DNA of 64,000 nucleotides. Source: Altericroceibacterium xinjiangense (GTDB taxonomy: Bacteria > Pseudomonadota > Alphaproteobacteria > Sphingomonadales > Sphingomonadaceae). A model generated the notes under the pieces. That model was not told where the DNA came from, did no database searches, and saw nothing but the letters and a program-made list of their open reading frames with translations. The first letter of the stretch is position 1. Each line of letters begins with the position of its first letter. This document shows positions 18,961 through 28,801 of the stretch, piece after piece. The position numbers and the translations under genes were made by a program. The DNA lies in the NCBI RefSeq assembly GCF_003958635.1, contig NZ_RSEK01000004.1, positions 1 to 64,000 of the forward strand, given 5' to 3'.

Positions 18961-20538
18961 ATGAAGCGCGGCACACGCAGCAAGGCGGCAGGCCTTGGCC
19001 GGGATCTGGCGCTGCTCGCCGTCTATGCGGCGGCATTCGGCCTGTCGCACTACGTCGCGGCGTGGTGGGGCGGAGCGGAGTTCTACAGCCTCCTTTATCC
19101 GGCTGCCGGCGTCCGGCTGGCGTTGCTGTGGGCGGGCGGCGCGGGCTGGACCCTGCCCATCATCGCGGCCGAAGTCGCGGTGCAGCTGCTCACGGGCGTG
19201 ATCGATCCGGCATCGTCCGCCGCGCTGGATCAGCTCATCGGCGTGGTGCGCGCACCGCTCACCTATGGATTGACGGTCGGGCTGGTGCAGAGCCTCGTCC
19301 GCAAGGGAGGGGGCGAGATAACCCGCCCGCCCGTGCCCTTTGCGCTGGCGGCGGTGGGCGCACCGCTGTTTGCCGCGCTGGTGACGATCGCGACGCAGCT
19401 CGTGTTGCCGGGACCGGCCCACACGCCGCCCGTCGGGCCGCTGGTCGTCGTCGCGGCTGCGTTTCTGGTCGGGGATCTGCTGGGCGTGTTGCTGGTCACG
19501 CAGCCCTTGCTCTGGATACGTTCGGCCTGGGTCGGAGGGTACCCGCGGCTTGCCGCCGTTCCGCGGCATCCGGTGGAGAGCCTTGGCCTGTTTGCGCTTT
19601 CATGGGCGGTGTCTCTCACCCTGGTGCAGGCCGGGCTCGGGCTCATGCTCAGCCCGGTGCTGCTGGCAACCGCCTGGATCGGCTTGCGGTCCGGAACCGG
19701 CGCGGCCTGGCTGGCGATCCTCGTTTCGGCTGCGATCGCGCTGTCCGCGACCGCCAGCGAGAGCGAAACCTCCGCGCGGCTGACGCTTCATCTGGAACTC
19801 GCGTCCCTGATCATCGTCAGCTACCTCGCGGCGAGCCTCGCCGAAGCGCAGCGGCGGTCGCAGGCCGCCATCGCCCGGCGGGACCGGATGCTCTACCAGG
19901 CAGAGCGGCTGAAGACCCTGCGGGCCATGTCGCTCGCGGTCATTCACGAAATCAGCCAGCCCCTCAGCACGCTCGCGATCGAGGCGAAGCACCTGGCCAC
20001 GATCGGCAGAAGCGGGAAGGCCGCGCCGCTGGAAGTTGCCGAAACGGCCGCGCTGATCGAACGGAAGGTCGCGACCATGTCCGATCTGCTGCGGCGCCTG
20101 CGCACGTTCGGAGGACGGACCGTGGGCAATCCCGCGCCCCTGGCCGTCAGCACCCTGCTGACCGACGCGGTGAGCCTTCTCAAACCGGACGTACAGCGGC
20201 AGAAGGTGGTGCTGGCCGTCGGCCCTCTCGATCCGGAAATCGTCATTCTCGGGCATGAAGTGGAATTGCTTCAGGTCATGGTCAATCTGCTGCGCAACGC
20301 CATCGCCGCGACACCGCAGGGGGAGATCAGGGTGACGGCGGAGCGGGACGGGGCCGGCGTACGGATAGACATTGCCAACCCGGCGGCGGACGCGCCCGAT
20401 TATCCGGGCATGGGCATCGGCATGCTGATCGCGCGCGAGATCACGAGGAAACATGGAGGGCACATCGTGGAGCAGGGAATATCCGGAAGCGAAGTGATCC
20501 ACTCGCTCTGGCTGCCAAGGGCAGAGCGGGATGACTGA
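18961..20538 (+). CDS. MASE1-domain sensor histidine kinase
   Basis: 525 residues. Residues about 10-300 form a multi-span membrane sensor with the MASE1-like FYSLLYPAAGVRLALLWAGG motif and some eight hydrophobic segments. After a coiled linker (AEAQRRSQAAIARRDRMLYQ) comes the FixL-type dimerisation helix with the phospho-acceptor His in SLAVIHEISQPLSTLAIEAK, then the ATPase: N-box LLQVMVNLLRNAIAATPQGE and a G-box MGIGMLIAREITRKHGGHIV. No PAS or receiver domain. It overlaps the response regulator by 8 bases, so they form a two-component pair. The stimulus is unknown. Confidence 0.88.
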   Translation: MKRGTRSKAAGLGRDLALLAVYAAAFGLSHYVAAWWGGAEFYSLLYPAAGVRLALLWAGGAGWTLPIIAAEVAVQLLTGVIDPASSAALDQLIGVVRAPLTYGLTVGLVQSLVRKGGGEITRPPVPFALAAVGAPLFAALVTIATQLVLPGPAHTPPVGPLVVVAAAFLVGDLLGVLLVTQPLLWIRSAWVGGYPRLAAVPRHPVESLGLFALSWAVSLTLVQAGLGLMLSPVLLATAWIGLRSGTGAAWLAILVSAAIALSATASESETSARLTLHLELASLIIVSYLAASLAEAQRRSQAAIARRDRMLYQAERLKTLRAMSLAVIHEISQPLSTLAIEAKHLATIGRSGKAAPLEVAETAALIERKVATMSDLLRRLRTFGGRTVGNPAPLAVSTLLTDAVSLLKPDVQRQKVVLAVGPLDPEIVILGHEVELLQVMVNLLRNAIAATPQGEIRVTAERDGAGVRIDIANPAADAPDYPGMGIGMLIAREITRKHGGHIVEQGISGSEVIHSLWLPRAERDD

Positions 20539-21130
20539 TGCGTTCAAGGGCACTGTCTGCGTGCTCGACGACGATGCAGACTTGTCCCGCTCGCTCGCCC
20601 GTCTGCTTCGCCGGAGCGGTTATGACGCAGAGCCGTTCGTCAGTCCGGACGATCTGCTTGCGGCGTATCACGCACCCTCGCACTGCGTGCTCAGCGACGT
20701 GATGCTGGGATCGACGGATGCCTTCCAGTTCGCCCGTCGGCTGCGGGAAGTCGATCCTTCCGTCGGTATCCTGTTCATGACGGCGTGGCCGCGGACGGCC
20801 GATGCGGTCGATGCGGTGCGCCATCACGGCGGGTTCGATTATCTGGAAAAGCCGATCGAAGAGGAGCGGCTCCTCGCCGGCATCGCCGAGGCGGTCGCGT
20901 GGAGCAAGAACAGGCGGGCCGCCGAGGCCCGGCTGGCCGCGTTGTCTTCACGCGAACGCGAAGTCCTGCAACTTCTCGCCCAGGGACTCAGCAACAAGAT
21001 GGTGGCGGTGGAACTCGGCCTCAGTCCCAGGACGGTCGAGGACCACCGGGCGGCGATCACGGCCAAGACGGGTGCAAAAGGACTGGCGGAACTGATCGCC
21101 ATCGCCCGCTGTGTGCAGGGCCATTCCTGA
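20531..21130 (+). CDS. LuxR/FixJ-type response regulator
   Basis: 199 residues. Receiver domain: acidic pocket in VCVLDDDADLSRSLARLL, phospho-acceptor Asp in HCVLSDVMLG, switch Thr in ILFMTAWPR and Lys in YLEKPIEEER. C-terminal LuxR helix-turn-helix: LSSREREVLQLLAQGLSNKM followed by VELGLSPRTVEDHRAAITAK. This matches the FixJ/TodT group that pairs with FixL-like kinases with an HEISQPL box, as encoded just upstream. The output is DNA binding and activation of unknown targets. A strong terminator follows. Confidence 0.92.
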   Translation: MTDAFKGTVCVLDDDADLSRSLARLLRRSGYDAEPFVSPDDLLAAYHAPSHCVLSDVMLGSTDAFQFARRLREVDPSVGILFMTAWPRTADAVDAVRHHGGFDYLEKPIEEERLLAGIAEAVAWSKNRRAAEARLAALSSREREVLQLLAQGLSNKMVAVELGLSPRTVEDHRAAITAKTGAKGLAELIAIARCVQGHS

Positions 21131-21198
21131 AGGCGCCTTAAAACCCGGCCAAGGCAGCTCCACGCCGGGTACAAGTCCCGGGCCTGGCGCGAAAACAG

Positions 21199-21235
21199 AA
21201 AAGGGCGGCGCGGGGTGTCCCGCGCCGCCCTTTTT
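21199..21235. terminator. Bidirectional intrinsic terminator
   Basis: AAAAGGGCGGCGCGGGG and CCCGCGCCGCCCTTTTT form a long GC-rich stem with T-runs on both strands, between the forward response regulator and the convergent autotransporter gene. Confidence 0.92.
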
Positions 21236-21250
21236 CATCGTGCCGCAGAC

Positions 21251-24200
21251 TTAGCCGCGTTCACCGCGGGGAGTCGGCAGCGGCGGTGCCGGCGGTGCCG
21301 GCGGCGGCGGCGGGAGCGGGCAATCTGCCGTTGCCAGCATGACCGCACCGTTCGGGCAGATCTTCGTCTCGGGTCCGGTCGCTACCGGCGCCGGGATCGG
21401 AGCCGGCGCAGCGATCACCGTCACCGGAGCCGATTGCCCGAAGGACAGGACCACGCCAGCCTTGAGCCCGGCGATCTCCACCCCGCCGCCCGTGGCGTAG
21501 CTGCCGCGGACATAGGCGCTCGAGTTCCGGCCGATGTCCTCGAACAAGCCGGCCGCGAAGGTGACGTAGTCTTCCGGATCGACACCCTGCAGCCGGAATG
21601 CGTTCGCCGGCGCACCGAGGTAAGCCACATCCACCCAGGAGTCGTTGTCACCCTGGAAGCTGTAGGACACCGAAGCTTCCGGACGGACACTTGCCCCGGC
21701 GAGATTCCAGTTGCTGCCGACCTTCAGGCCCACGCTCGGCGTGATGACGGTGGTGGACGTATCCCCCACCATCAGGCCGATTGCGCCTGCACCCGTTTCC
21801 GAGAAGCCGTCGAAGTCGAACCGGCGGACTTCCACCTGACCGAAGGGCGCAACATACGCCCCGTTGAGCGGGATCATGTACTCGGCGCGAATGTCGCCCC
21901 GCAGTTCGTTGCTGTCGAACTCGGCTTGCGCCGTGCGGGACAGCGTCGGCATTACCCGCGTGGCATCCCAGTCGCTCCAGCCGTAGACCAGGTTGGCCCC
22001 GATCGCGAGCGGACCGAGCTCCTCCCGGGCATAGACGCCGACCATCCAGGTGTGCGCATCGGCTTCGATCGCACGTCCGGCTGTGTGGGAGTCGATCCGG
22101 CCGTAGCCGACCCCGACGCCGATTTCGCCGCTCCCGGTCGACACTCCGAGACCCAGCGAGCCGCCGTAGTTGTCGGCCTTGAGCCGGGTGGAACCGATCT
22201 CTTCGTCGCCGTCCAGACGGATCCAGTCGCCCGATCCGGTAAACCACAGGTTGAGGCCCGTGGCTCCTGCCGGGGCGCGGCGGTTCGAGAGGGCGTCGAC
22301 GAACGGAGCCGTCGTCTTCAGGGTGGTGAGCGAACCGTAGAACGAGCCGGAGGAAAGCTCATCCAGGATCGTTGCAGCCTGATCCCGGGTGGCCAGGGTG
22401 TCGAGGCCGACGAAGAGGCCCGCCAGATCCTGGGCCATCGCGAACGGGGTACCATTCGTCCCAATCCCGCCGGGCGCGCCGTTGTTGATGGTCTGGATCA
22501 CGCCCGGGAACGCGGCGCTGAGGGCAGCGCCCGCAGCAGCGGCGTTCTCGTTCAGCGCGGCGGTTTCATACCCCTGGCGATCGGCCGTGACGTAGAGGAC
22601 CGTCCGGCCGCCTTCCGAACGCGTCCCCAGATCGAAGGTAACGAAGTTCGAGCCGTTGTTGACCGCCACGGTCGCTGCCTCGGTCACCGTACCCGAAACG
22701 CTTGCGATGGTGAGCGACTGGCCGTCGGTGAACAGGCCGCCGGTCGGAGAGACCAGCTGGACCGTGCCGCCGAGGTTCAGATCGCCGTCCACCGTCAGGA
22801 AGCTGCTTCCGAGATCGGCGAAAGCCGGGCCGAACGCATTCTCCGGGGTGGTGAACAGTCCAGAGGACAGCAGGGTCTGCGGAACCGCAAGCGGGCTGAC
22901 CGATGCGGTGCCCGTGGAGGCTCCATTGCCGACGCGCACCAGCGTCGGCATGATTCCGACCGTCAGCGTGCCGGTGCCCGACTGGGTGAAGTCGCCGTTC
23001 TGGTAGACTTCGGTCCCGTCGATCACGCTGGCCGAAGCATTGGTGCCGAACAGCGGGGCCGGAAGTTGGACCCGGTTGCCCAGGACCAGGGCGGCGTTGT
23101 TCACCACGTCCCCGCGAATGCCGAACACGCCGTCCGCACTTGCGGTCGTCAGCTGGACCTCGCCTCCGTTGATGGTGAAGCTGCCGACATCCAGCGTATA
23201 GTCCGCGATGGGGTTGGCGTTCGTCACCGGCATGTAGTCCGCACCGGTGATGAGGAACGCGCCGGCGCCGGTCTTGTTCAGCGTGTCCACGCCGACAACC
23301 CGTGCACCGCCCTGATAGGCCCCGAGATCCTCAAGGCTGCCGTGGAAGCCGATCTGCGGGTCCATGTCGCCGAACGCATCGCCGAGCTGCGCAAGAGCGG
23401 CATCGCCGAGGCCCAGCCAGCCACCGCCGTTAAGGTTCACCGCCGTCGAGGTGTAGCGATCGCCCGTTTCCTCATCGAAATCGGCCCACACGCCTCCGCC
23501 CGTGACCGATCCCGCGTTGAGATTGACCGTCGCGGTGACGTCGCTGGTCTGGACGGTGTCATCGACAATCCCCCAGGCGCCGCCGACGTTGACCCGGCCG
23601 CCCAGCAGACCGTTCTGCGCGACCGAGTAGGCCTGCACGAACGGATCGTAGGCCGCGGTGACCGTTTCCTCGCCCATGTCGGTGGACGTGGCGACGCGCT
23701 GCGTGGCGTAGTTGTCGACGTTCGCGCCCAGGTTCACGTCGCCGCGCAGGACGCCGTTGTTGACCAGGACACCGTTGGCGGCTGCCAGCGCTGCATCCCC
23801 GGTGATCAGACCGTTGTTGGTCAATTCGGCGCTGCCGCCCATGGCCGTCAGGATCCGGTCGAAGGTGTCGACCCGGGTCACATCGCCGGCGTCGGTTGTG
23901 GTTCTGGTATTCGCGAAGTCAGACCACAAGCTGCGAACTGCAACGTCGCCGAAGATCCACCCGTTGTTGGTGAGCGAAGCGTTCGTCGTGCTGGTGACAA
24001 CGACAGAAGCGGCGTCGCCGCTGTAGTCTGCACCGCCGTCGTAACCCACCCAGCCATCGTTCATCAGCGCGGAAGGCCCGCCGACGGCCGTTGAGGAGTA
24101 GGAGGATGAGCTGTCGCCGAACAGCGCGCCGTTCTGGGAAGCGTCTTGAGAGCGTACGGCCAGGTCATAGAACAAATCCCCGACCTGCAGGACCGCACCG

Positions 24201-27058
24201 TCCATCGCCGCAAGGACAGAACTGCCTTCCCCGATCGTGACGGTCGAACCCGACATGCCGGCCACGTAGATGTTGCCGAAGTTGGCTGGCACCGTGGGAT
24301 TGGTCGCATCCACCACCAGGCTGGCAGTCCCGCCCACGGCCGTGTTGGAGAACTGCGTGGCTACAGTCCTGAGGCCAGTGTTGTCCGCCACGGTATCAAC
24401 GATCAGGGCGGTATCTTCGCCGGATGCCCGGACGACAATTCCCTCCATCACCTGGCCGGTCACGGTCGCCGAGGCATCGCCAGCGCTGCTGATCAGCGAC
24501 AAGTTGGTGCCGGGAGCGGAGCCGACCTCGCCGTACGCCATCGCGCCGTTGAGATTGTTGCCGATCACCCCGGCAACGTTGGCGGACACATCGCCCCCCG
24601 CTGCCGCCATCATGATGGTTTGGGTCGAGTTGGTAATTGAGCCTTCCGGGGTGTTTTCGGTCCCGTCGCTCGTTTCGGATGTCTCCAGCGTGAGATCGTT
24701 CAGGACGAACACCGCGCCGCCGACTTCGCCCGCATCGCCAAGGACGAAGCTGGCGGTCCCGCTCGATCCATCCAGGGTGACATTGCCAGCCACGGCCGCG
24801 TCGTCGATGATGACCGAGACGTCGCCCGTTCCGGCGAGCTCCTGATAGCTCAGCGCATTACTGGTGCTGGTTACGTCATCGACATAGTTGGCGGTCGTGC
24901 TGGAGCTCTGGGCGACGTCGTAACCGCTGTAGTCTCCGCTGGAGACCGACAGATCGCCGCCGATCATTGCCCCGTTGCCAAGGCTTGCGGCCGCGTTTCC
25001 GTCAGCCGAGACCGCCGCGTAGCCGCTGATCAGGCCGCCATCGACGGCAAGGACACTGTCCCCGCCGATGTAGCGTTCCCCGTCGGTATAGGTGTAGCCG
25101 CTGCCCGCACCCTGGACGGTACCTGCCGCACCGTATTCAGTGCGGGAGAACTGCGTGTAGTCCTCGGTGTACTCACGACCGGAAGCAGTGCCGGTGAAAG
25201 TGCCGAACACGGCGCCCGTGACCAGGGCCGTGCTGGTGCCGTCGGCAGACTGCACGACCGAGCCGTCGCTCCCGCTCGTTCCCGACCAGCCGGGAACGAA
25301 CTGCAGCGCACCGTTGGTTCCGGCGTACGTGCCCGTCACGTCACCGCCGGAGCTTATCAAGGTGGATACGTACTGGGAGGCGCTCTCCGAAATCGTGCCG
25401 CCGTCGGCACCGGGCGTGAAGACGGTTACGTAGTTCCGCGTTTCCGTGCTTGACCGATCCGCAGCCGAGCTTTCGGCGGACGTCATTCCCGTCACGGCGC
25501 CATCGTTGATGACGATGACGTCGCCCTCACCCAGGACAGACACGTGGCCGACCACCAGGCTGCCCTCGGCGCCGCGGAACGTGGCTGCGCCGCCGAGCGA
25601 TTGTCTGGCGGTTTCGTATACGGAATCGGTAGTGGTCGTTTGCGCCAGGGTGACCGGATCGGTGACAGTGCGCGTTTCGCCGGAATTGTCGTAGGTCGTG
25701 GAATTCAGGCCTGCATCCACGGCGATATCGCCATTGATACGGCCTGCGTTCTCCACCATCGCGGAAGAACCGCCGGAAGCGCGGACCAACACCGGATTAG
25801 CCGGAGTGCTGCCGATCAGGCCGCCGGCCGCATTGATGACGATCGCGTCCCCGCCCGTGCGCTCTGACGTAGAGCGGTAGTAGTTGCTGTTCCCATCCGG
25901 GCCGGTCCCACTGCCGTAGGCGAAGGTTTGATCCCAATCGGCGGTCTGGGCATAGACGGCGCCCATGACGGTTCCGGCATTGGCTGCCAGCGCACCTTCA
26001 TGTCCGGTTGCGGTGATGCCGCCGATGACCTGACCCGTCGTGCCGACGCTGACTTCGGCGGTTCCGCCTTCCGTCGTGCGCACCGACGTATAGGCGATGC
26101 TTGAACGGTTTGCGTCGGTGACAGCGACGGTCGTGTAGTCCACCGCCTCGATCGCCGAGGATGCGGAGATGTACGAATAGTCATCCTCCGCCCCGACGGT
26201 TCCGTTGACCAGCACGGTGGAGCCTTCCAGCCCGGATGCCGTGATCCCTCCGGTGTTGGCGCCTTCCGCCAGCTCGACCAAGACCGCGCCGCCAACCGCC
26301 ATGGTGCTGCCCCAGTCGTGAAGCGTCGTGGTGGTAGTGGCCGTGCCGTCCGTGGTTGTCGTGGTGGACGGCGTCCGTCCGATCGCCACAAGCGAATCGA
26401 CGAGAATGTCGTCAAGGGAAGACGCGGCCGTATCGGTTGCCACGTTTCCGATATTCCCGGCGACGTTGATCCCGACATCGCCGCGCGTGGTGACGTAGAT
26501 GCCCGTGCCTTGGCCTGCAGTGTTGACCGTGCCGGCGAGGTTGATCTCGATCGGCGCGTCGAACTGGGAATTGCCGACATAGATGGCGGTCCCGGACAGC
26601 GATTCCGAGCCGATGGAGCCGGTGCTCGTCACCGAAACGGCGCCGCCGATTCGCGACAGGCTTACGTGGCCGGTGATATCGCCGCTGTTCACCAGCGAGA
26701 ATGTGTTCGTTTCGAGCCCGTCCCACCACCAGGGCACGTGGTACGAAATACCGACGGGCATCGCTTCGGTGCCGAAGGTTCCCGCGTTGTCGATCGACAC
26801 CGCGCCTGGCTTGGTAGTGCTCACATAGCCGGCATAGCCGGTCGGCTGGACGACGTTGGCCGTTTCCGTGACGATCAGTGCAACATCATCGCCCGGTACC
26901 GCGGCAATCGCGCCGTTCACGGTCGTTACCGTGCTGGTGTCCGTGCAGGTGACAGTTTCGTCCGTCACGTTGCAGGCTGCGTGCGCCGGAGCCGTGTAAC
27001 CGGCCGCCATTGCGGCACCCGCTACTCCGATAACCAGGCGTGCCTTGAAATTCCTCAT
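21251..27058 (-). CDS. Giant autotransporter (type V secretion) with C-terminal Pro/Cys extension
   Basis: 1935 residues. Signal peptide MRNFKARLVIGVAGAAMAAG with cleavage near AHAAC, followed by two close cysteines (ACNVTDETVTCTD). The passenger, about residues 30-1600, is a Gly/Thr/Ser/Asp-rich beta-helix type repeat region with many VxNxGxIxG turns. The autotransporter beta-barrel follows (from about GLNLWFTGSGDWIRLDGDEE) and has ALSNRRAPAG in front. Barrels usually end the protein with an aromatic residue; here the last strand (GLKAGVVLSFGQ) is followed by about 60 residues with a CPNGAVMLATADCP loop and a Pro-rich tail. Start at 27058, the only start next to a signal peptide. Probably a surface adhesin or biofilm protein. 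Confidence 0.88.
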   Translation of the reverse strand: MRNFKARLVIGVAGAAMAAGYTAPAHAACNVTDETVTCTDTSTVTTVNGAIAAVPGDDVALIVTETANVVQPTGYAGYVSTTKPGAVSIDNAGTFGTEAMPVGISYHVPWWWDGLETNTFSLVNSGDITGHVSLSRIGGAVSVTSTGSIGSESLSGTAIYVGNSQFDAPIEINLAGTVNTAGQGTGIYVTTRGDVGINVAGNIGNVATDTAASSLDDILVDSLVAIGRTPSTTTTTDGTATTTTTLHDWGSTMAVGGAVLVELAEGANTGGITASGLEGSTVLVNGTVGAEDDYSYISASSAIEAVDYTTVAVTDANRSSIAYTSVRTTEGGTAEVSVGTTGQVIGGITATGHEGALAANAGTVMGAVYAQTADWDQTFAYGSGTGPDGNSNYYRSTSERTGGDAIVINAAGGLIGSTPANPVLVRASGGSSAMVENAGRINGDIAVDAGLNSTTYDNSGETRTVTDPVTLAQTTTTDSVYETARQSLGGAATFRGAEGSLVVGHVSVLGEGDVIVINDGAVTGMTSAESSAADRSSTETRNYVTVFTPGADGGTISESASQYVSTLISSGGDVTGTYAGTNGALQFVPGWSGTSGSDGSVVQSADGTSTALVTGAVFGTFTGTASGREYTEDYTQFSRTEYGAAGTVQGAGSGYTYTDGERYIGGDSVLAVDGGLISGYAAVSADGNAAASLGNGAMIGGDLSVSSGDYSGYDVAQSSSTTANYVDDVTSTSNALSYQELAGTGDVSVIIDDAAVAGNVTLDGSSGTASFVLGDAGEVGGAVFVLNDLTLETSETSDGTENTPEGSITNSTQTIMMAAAGGDVSANVAGVIGNNLNGAMAYGEVGSAPGTNLSLISSAGDASATVTGQVMEGIVVRASGEDTALIVDTVADNTGLRTVATQFSNTAVGGTASLVVDATNPTVPANFGNIYVAGMSGSTVTIGEGSSVLAAMDGAVLQVGDLFYDLAVRSQDASQNGALFGDSSSSYSSTAVGGPSALMNDGWVGYDGGADYSGDAASVVVTSTTNASLTNNGWIFGDVAVRSLWSDFANTRTTTDAGDVTRVDTFDRILTAMGGSAELTNNGLITGDAALAAANGVLVNNGVLRGDVNLGANVDNYATQRVATSTDMGEETVTAAYDPFVQAYSVAQNGLLGGRVNVGGAWGIVDDTVQTSDVTATVNLNAGSVTGGGVWADFDEETGDRYTSTAVNLNGGGWLGLGDAALAQLGDAFGDMDPQIGFHGSLEDLGAYQGGARVVGVDTLNKTGAGAFLITGADYMPVTNANPIADYTLDVGSFTINGGEVQLTTASADGVFGIRGDVVNNAALVLGNRVQLPAPLFGTNASASVIDGTEVYQNGDFTQSGTGTLTVGIMPTLVRVGNGASTGTASVSPLAVPQTLLSSGLFTTPENAFGPAFADLGSSFLTVDGDLNLGGTVQLVSPTGGLFTDGQSLTIASVSGTVTEAATVAVNNGSNFVTFDLGTRSEGGRTVLYVTADRQGYETAALNENAAAAGAALSAAFPGVIQTINNGAPGGIGTNGTPFAMAQDLAGLFVGLDTLATRDQAATILDELSSGSFYGSLTTLKTTAPFVDALSNRRAPAGATGLNLWFTGSGDWIRLDGDEEIGSTRLKADNYGGSLGLGVSTGSGEIGVGVGYGRIDSHTAGRAIEADAHTWMVGVYAREELGPLAIGANLVYGWSDWDATRVMPTLSRTAQAEFDSNELRGDIRAEYMIPLNGAYVAPFGQVEVRRFDFDGFSETGAGAIGLMVGDTSTTVITPSVGLKVGSNWNLAGASVRPEASVSYSFQGDNDSWVDVAYLGAPANAFRLQGVDPEDYVTFAAGLFEDIGRNSSAYVRGSYATGGGVEIAGLKAGVVLSFGQSAPVTVIAAPAPIPAPVATGPETKICPNGAVMLATADCPLPPPPPAPPAPPLPTPRGERG

Positions 27059-27258
27059 GTATTCTACCCCCCGATGAATCACTTTGTCGCGCAGTGCCCA
27101 AGCAGGACGCCGTATCCGACGCCCTCTGGCGGAGCCATCCGAGTGAATGCCGGAGGTAAAAACCCGTGCCTGACGAAGATTTGCAAAGCGCTGCGGTACT
27201 GTGAATACTCTACGTTGAGGGCAGAAACCGGGAGGCGTCAAGCGGAGCAGGCATTGTG

Positions 27259-27906
27259 ATGAAAATTATAAATGGATCCAGTCTGCAGCCACTGTCCGGC
27301 ACGCCGCGACAGATCGTTCTTCTCCTGCACGGGTATGGAGGCAGCGGGAGCGACTTGATCGGGTTCGCGCCGCAGTTGCGCGAGAGCTTGCCGGATGCCT
27401 TGTTCCTTGCGCCCAACGCGCCGCAGTCATCGGGGTGGGGCGGCTATCAGTGGTGGGCCCTCAACGCGTTCACGCCGGCTGCGCTGGTTGCGGGCGCTGC
27501 CAGTGCCGCCGGTGCGCTGGAGGCGTTCATCGACCGCAAGCTTGCACAGTACGGGCTCACCGATGCCGATCTCGCCATCGTGGGTTTCAGCCAGGGCACG
27601 ATCATGGCGCTCCACGTGGCCCTGCGGCGCCAGCGCCCGGTTGCGGCGGTCGTGGGCTATTCCGGCATGCTGGCGGGCGGCCCCGAACTGGCGCACGAAG
27701 TCGTCTCGAAGCCGCCCGTGCTGCTCGTGCATGGCTCCATGGACGCGGTCGTGCCGGTCGGGGCGCTGCACACGGCAGAGCACGCGCTGAAGGACATGGG
27801 CGTTTCCGTGACCACGCACGTCTCCTTCGGCGTGGGACACACGGTGGATCCTGTGGGCCTGCGGCTCGGCCGGGATTTTCTGGCCGCTGCTCTTGAGCGC
27901 GCGTGA
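27259..27906 (+). CDS. Alpha/beta hydrolase, phospholipase/carboxylesterase family
   Basis: 215 residues, the usual size for the LysoPLA/acyl-protein thioesterase-like carboxylesterases. Oxyanion region IVLLLHGYGGSGSDLIGFAP, nucleophile Ser in AIVGFSQGTIMALHVAL, acid Asp in LVHGSMDAVVPV and His in FGVGHTVDP. No signal peptide, so it should be cytosolic; it would cleave short carboxylic esters or lysophospholipids. ATG 27259 is preferred over the GTG three bases upstream. Divergent from the autotransporter, 200 bases apart; AT-rich sequence just before the gene (AAAATTATAAATGG) covers the first codons. Confidence 0.88.
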   Translation: MKIINGSSLQPLSGTPRQIVLLLHGYGGSGSDLIGFAPQLRESLPDALFLAPNAPQSSGWGGYQWWALNAFTPAALVAGAASAAGALEAFIDRKLAQYGLTDADLAIVGFSQGTIMALHVALRRQRPVAAVVGYSGMLAGGPELAHEVVSKPPVLLVHGSMDAVVPVGALHTAEHALKDMGVSVTTHVSFGVGHTVDPVGLRLGRDFLAAALERA

Positions 27907-28024
27907 GTGCGGAACCCGCGCCCATTCGCCTTTCGTCGTATGGCCATTCAGAAGATCGCTGCGTCAGCCGTGCCCTCGATCCCTCGCTGATAGCCCGTGA
28001 TACATTCCTGCAAAGGAGCCGCCG

Positions 28025-28312
28025 ATGCCCCTCTCCGTGTTTGCCACCGTCACCCCGAAGCCTGAGCATCGGGCGGAGGCCGTTGCCGCCGTCGAAGCCA
28101 TTCTGGCCGATACGCGGGCCGAGGAGGGCTGCATTCGGTTCGATCTTCACGAGGGCGCCGAGACCGGACGGCTTCACCTCTACGAGGTCTGGACCGATCG
28201 GGCCGCCTTCGAAGCCCATCACGCCCAGCCCTATACCCGGGCGGTGTACGAGCAGTACGAAGCCTGGCTCGCCGAGCCGGTGGAGCTGACCTTCATGCGG
28301 CCGGTGGCTTGA
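28025..28312 (+). CDS. Antibiotic biosynthesis monooxygenase-fold protein (putative quinol monooxygenase)
   Basis: 95 residues, one ABM ferredoxin-like domain: VFATVTPKPEHRAEAVAAVE, EEGCIRFDLHEGAETGRLHL and YEVWTDRAAFEAHHAQPYTR. Dimeric cofactor-free monooxygenases of this fold (YgiN type) act on quinols or small aromatics; substrate cannot be told. AAAGGAGCCGCCG precedes the ATG. It is followed by a MarR-type regulator after 51 bases, which may control it. Confidence 0.85.
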   Translation: MPLSVFATVTPKPEHRAEAVAAVEAILADTRAEEGCIRFDLHEGAETGRLHLYEVWTDRAAFEAHHAQPYTRAVYEQYEAWLAEPVELTFMRPVA

Positions 28313-28363
28313 TCCGGTGGCAACAGACCGCTCCCGGCCCGCCTGCATGACAGAAGAACGCCT

Positions 28364-28801
28364 GTGTTCTTCCTGAAGGATCTCCCGTCGCGCCAGATGA
28401 TCGAGGGCTACGCGGGGCTCCACGGTGTCCCCGCCGCGACCATCGCAGAAGGTCTGGTCATCATGCGCAGAGCCAGCCTCATGATCCGGCGGCTGGAGAG
28501 CTACTTCGCCGACTGCGGCTTGTCCCAGCTCCGCTTCCTGTTCCTGATCGTCATCGACCGGGAGCCGGATCGCGACAGTCTGACCGTCGGCGAGATTACC
28601 GAGCGCCTCGACGTGGCCGGTCCCGTTGTCGCGCGCACCCTGCGCGTTCTGGTGGACGACGGGCTCGTCACTGCGGAAAGGGACGCCGATGACGCCCGCA
28701 CCAAACACGTGCGCCTGACGGCAGCCGGGCGTGAGAGGCTTACGGCTCTCCTGCCCGGTTACTTCGCCATTATCGCCGATGAAATGGAGAACCCCCTGTG
28801 A
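28364..28801 (+). CDS. MarR-family transcriptional regulator
   Basis: 145 residues from GTG 28364. N-terminal helices (TIAEGLVIMRRASLMIRRLE), winged helix with LTVGEITERLDVAGPVVART as recognition region and the wing DDGLVTAERDADDARTKHVR, then LTAAGRERLTALLPGYFAII. Overlaps the next small membrane protein gene by four bases (GTGA). Probably part of a unit with the monooxygenase upstream and the membrane protein downstream. Confidence 0.85.
   Translation: MFFLKDLPSRQMIEGYAGLHGVPAATIAEGLVIMRRASLMIRRLESYFADCGLSQLRFLFLIVIDREPDRDSLTVGEITERLDVAGPVVARTLRVLVDDGLVTAERDADDARTKHVRLTAAGRERLTALLPGYFAIIADEMENPL

Noticed and set aside
21215-24094. 959-codon open frame on the forward strand opposite the autotransporter
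   Set aside because: Antisense shadow produced by the high-GC codon pattern of the real gene; composition is Arg/Gly/His-rich without a domain, and it starts inside a terminator.
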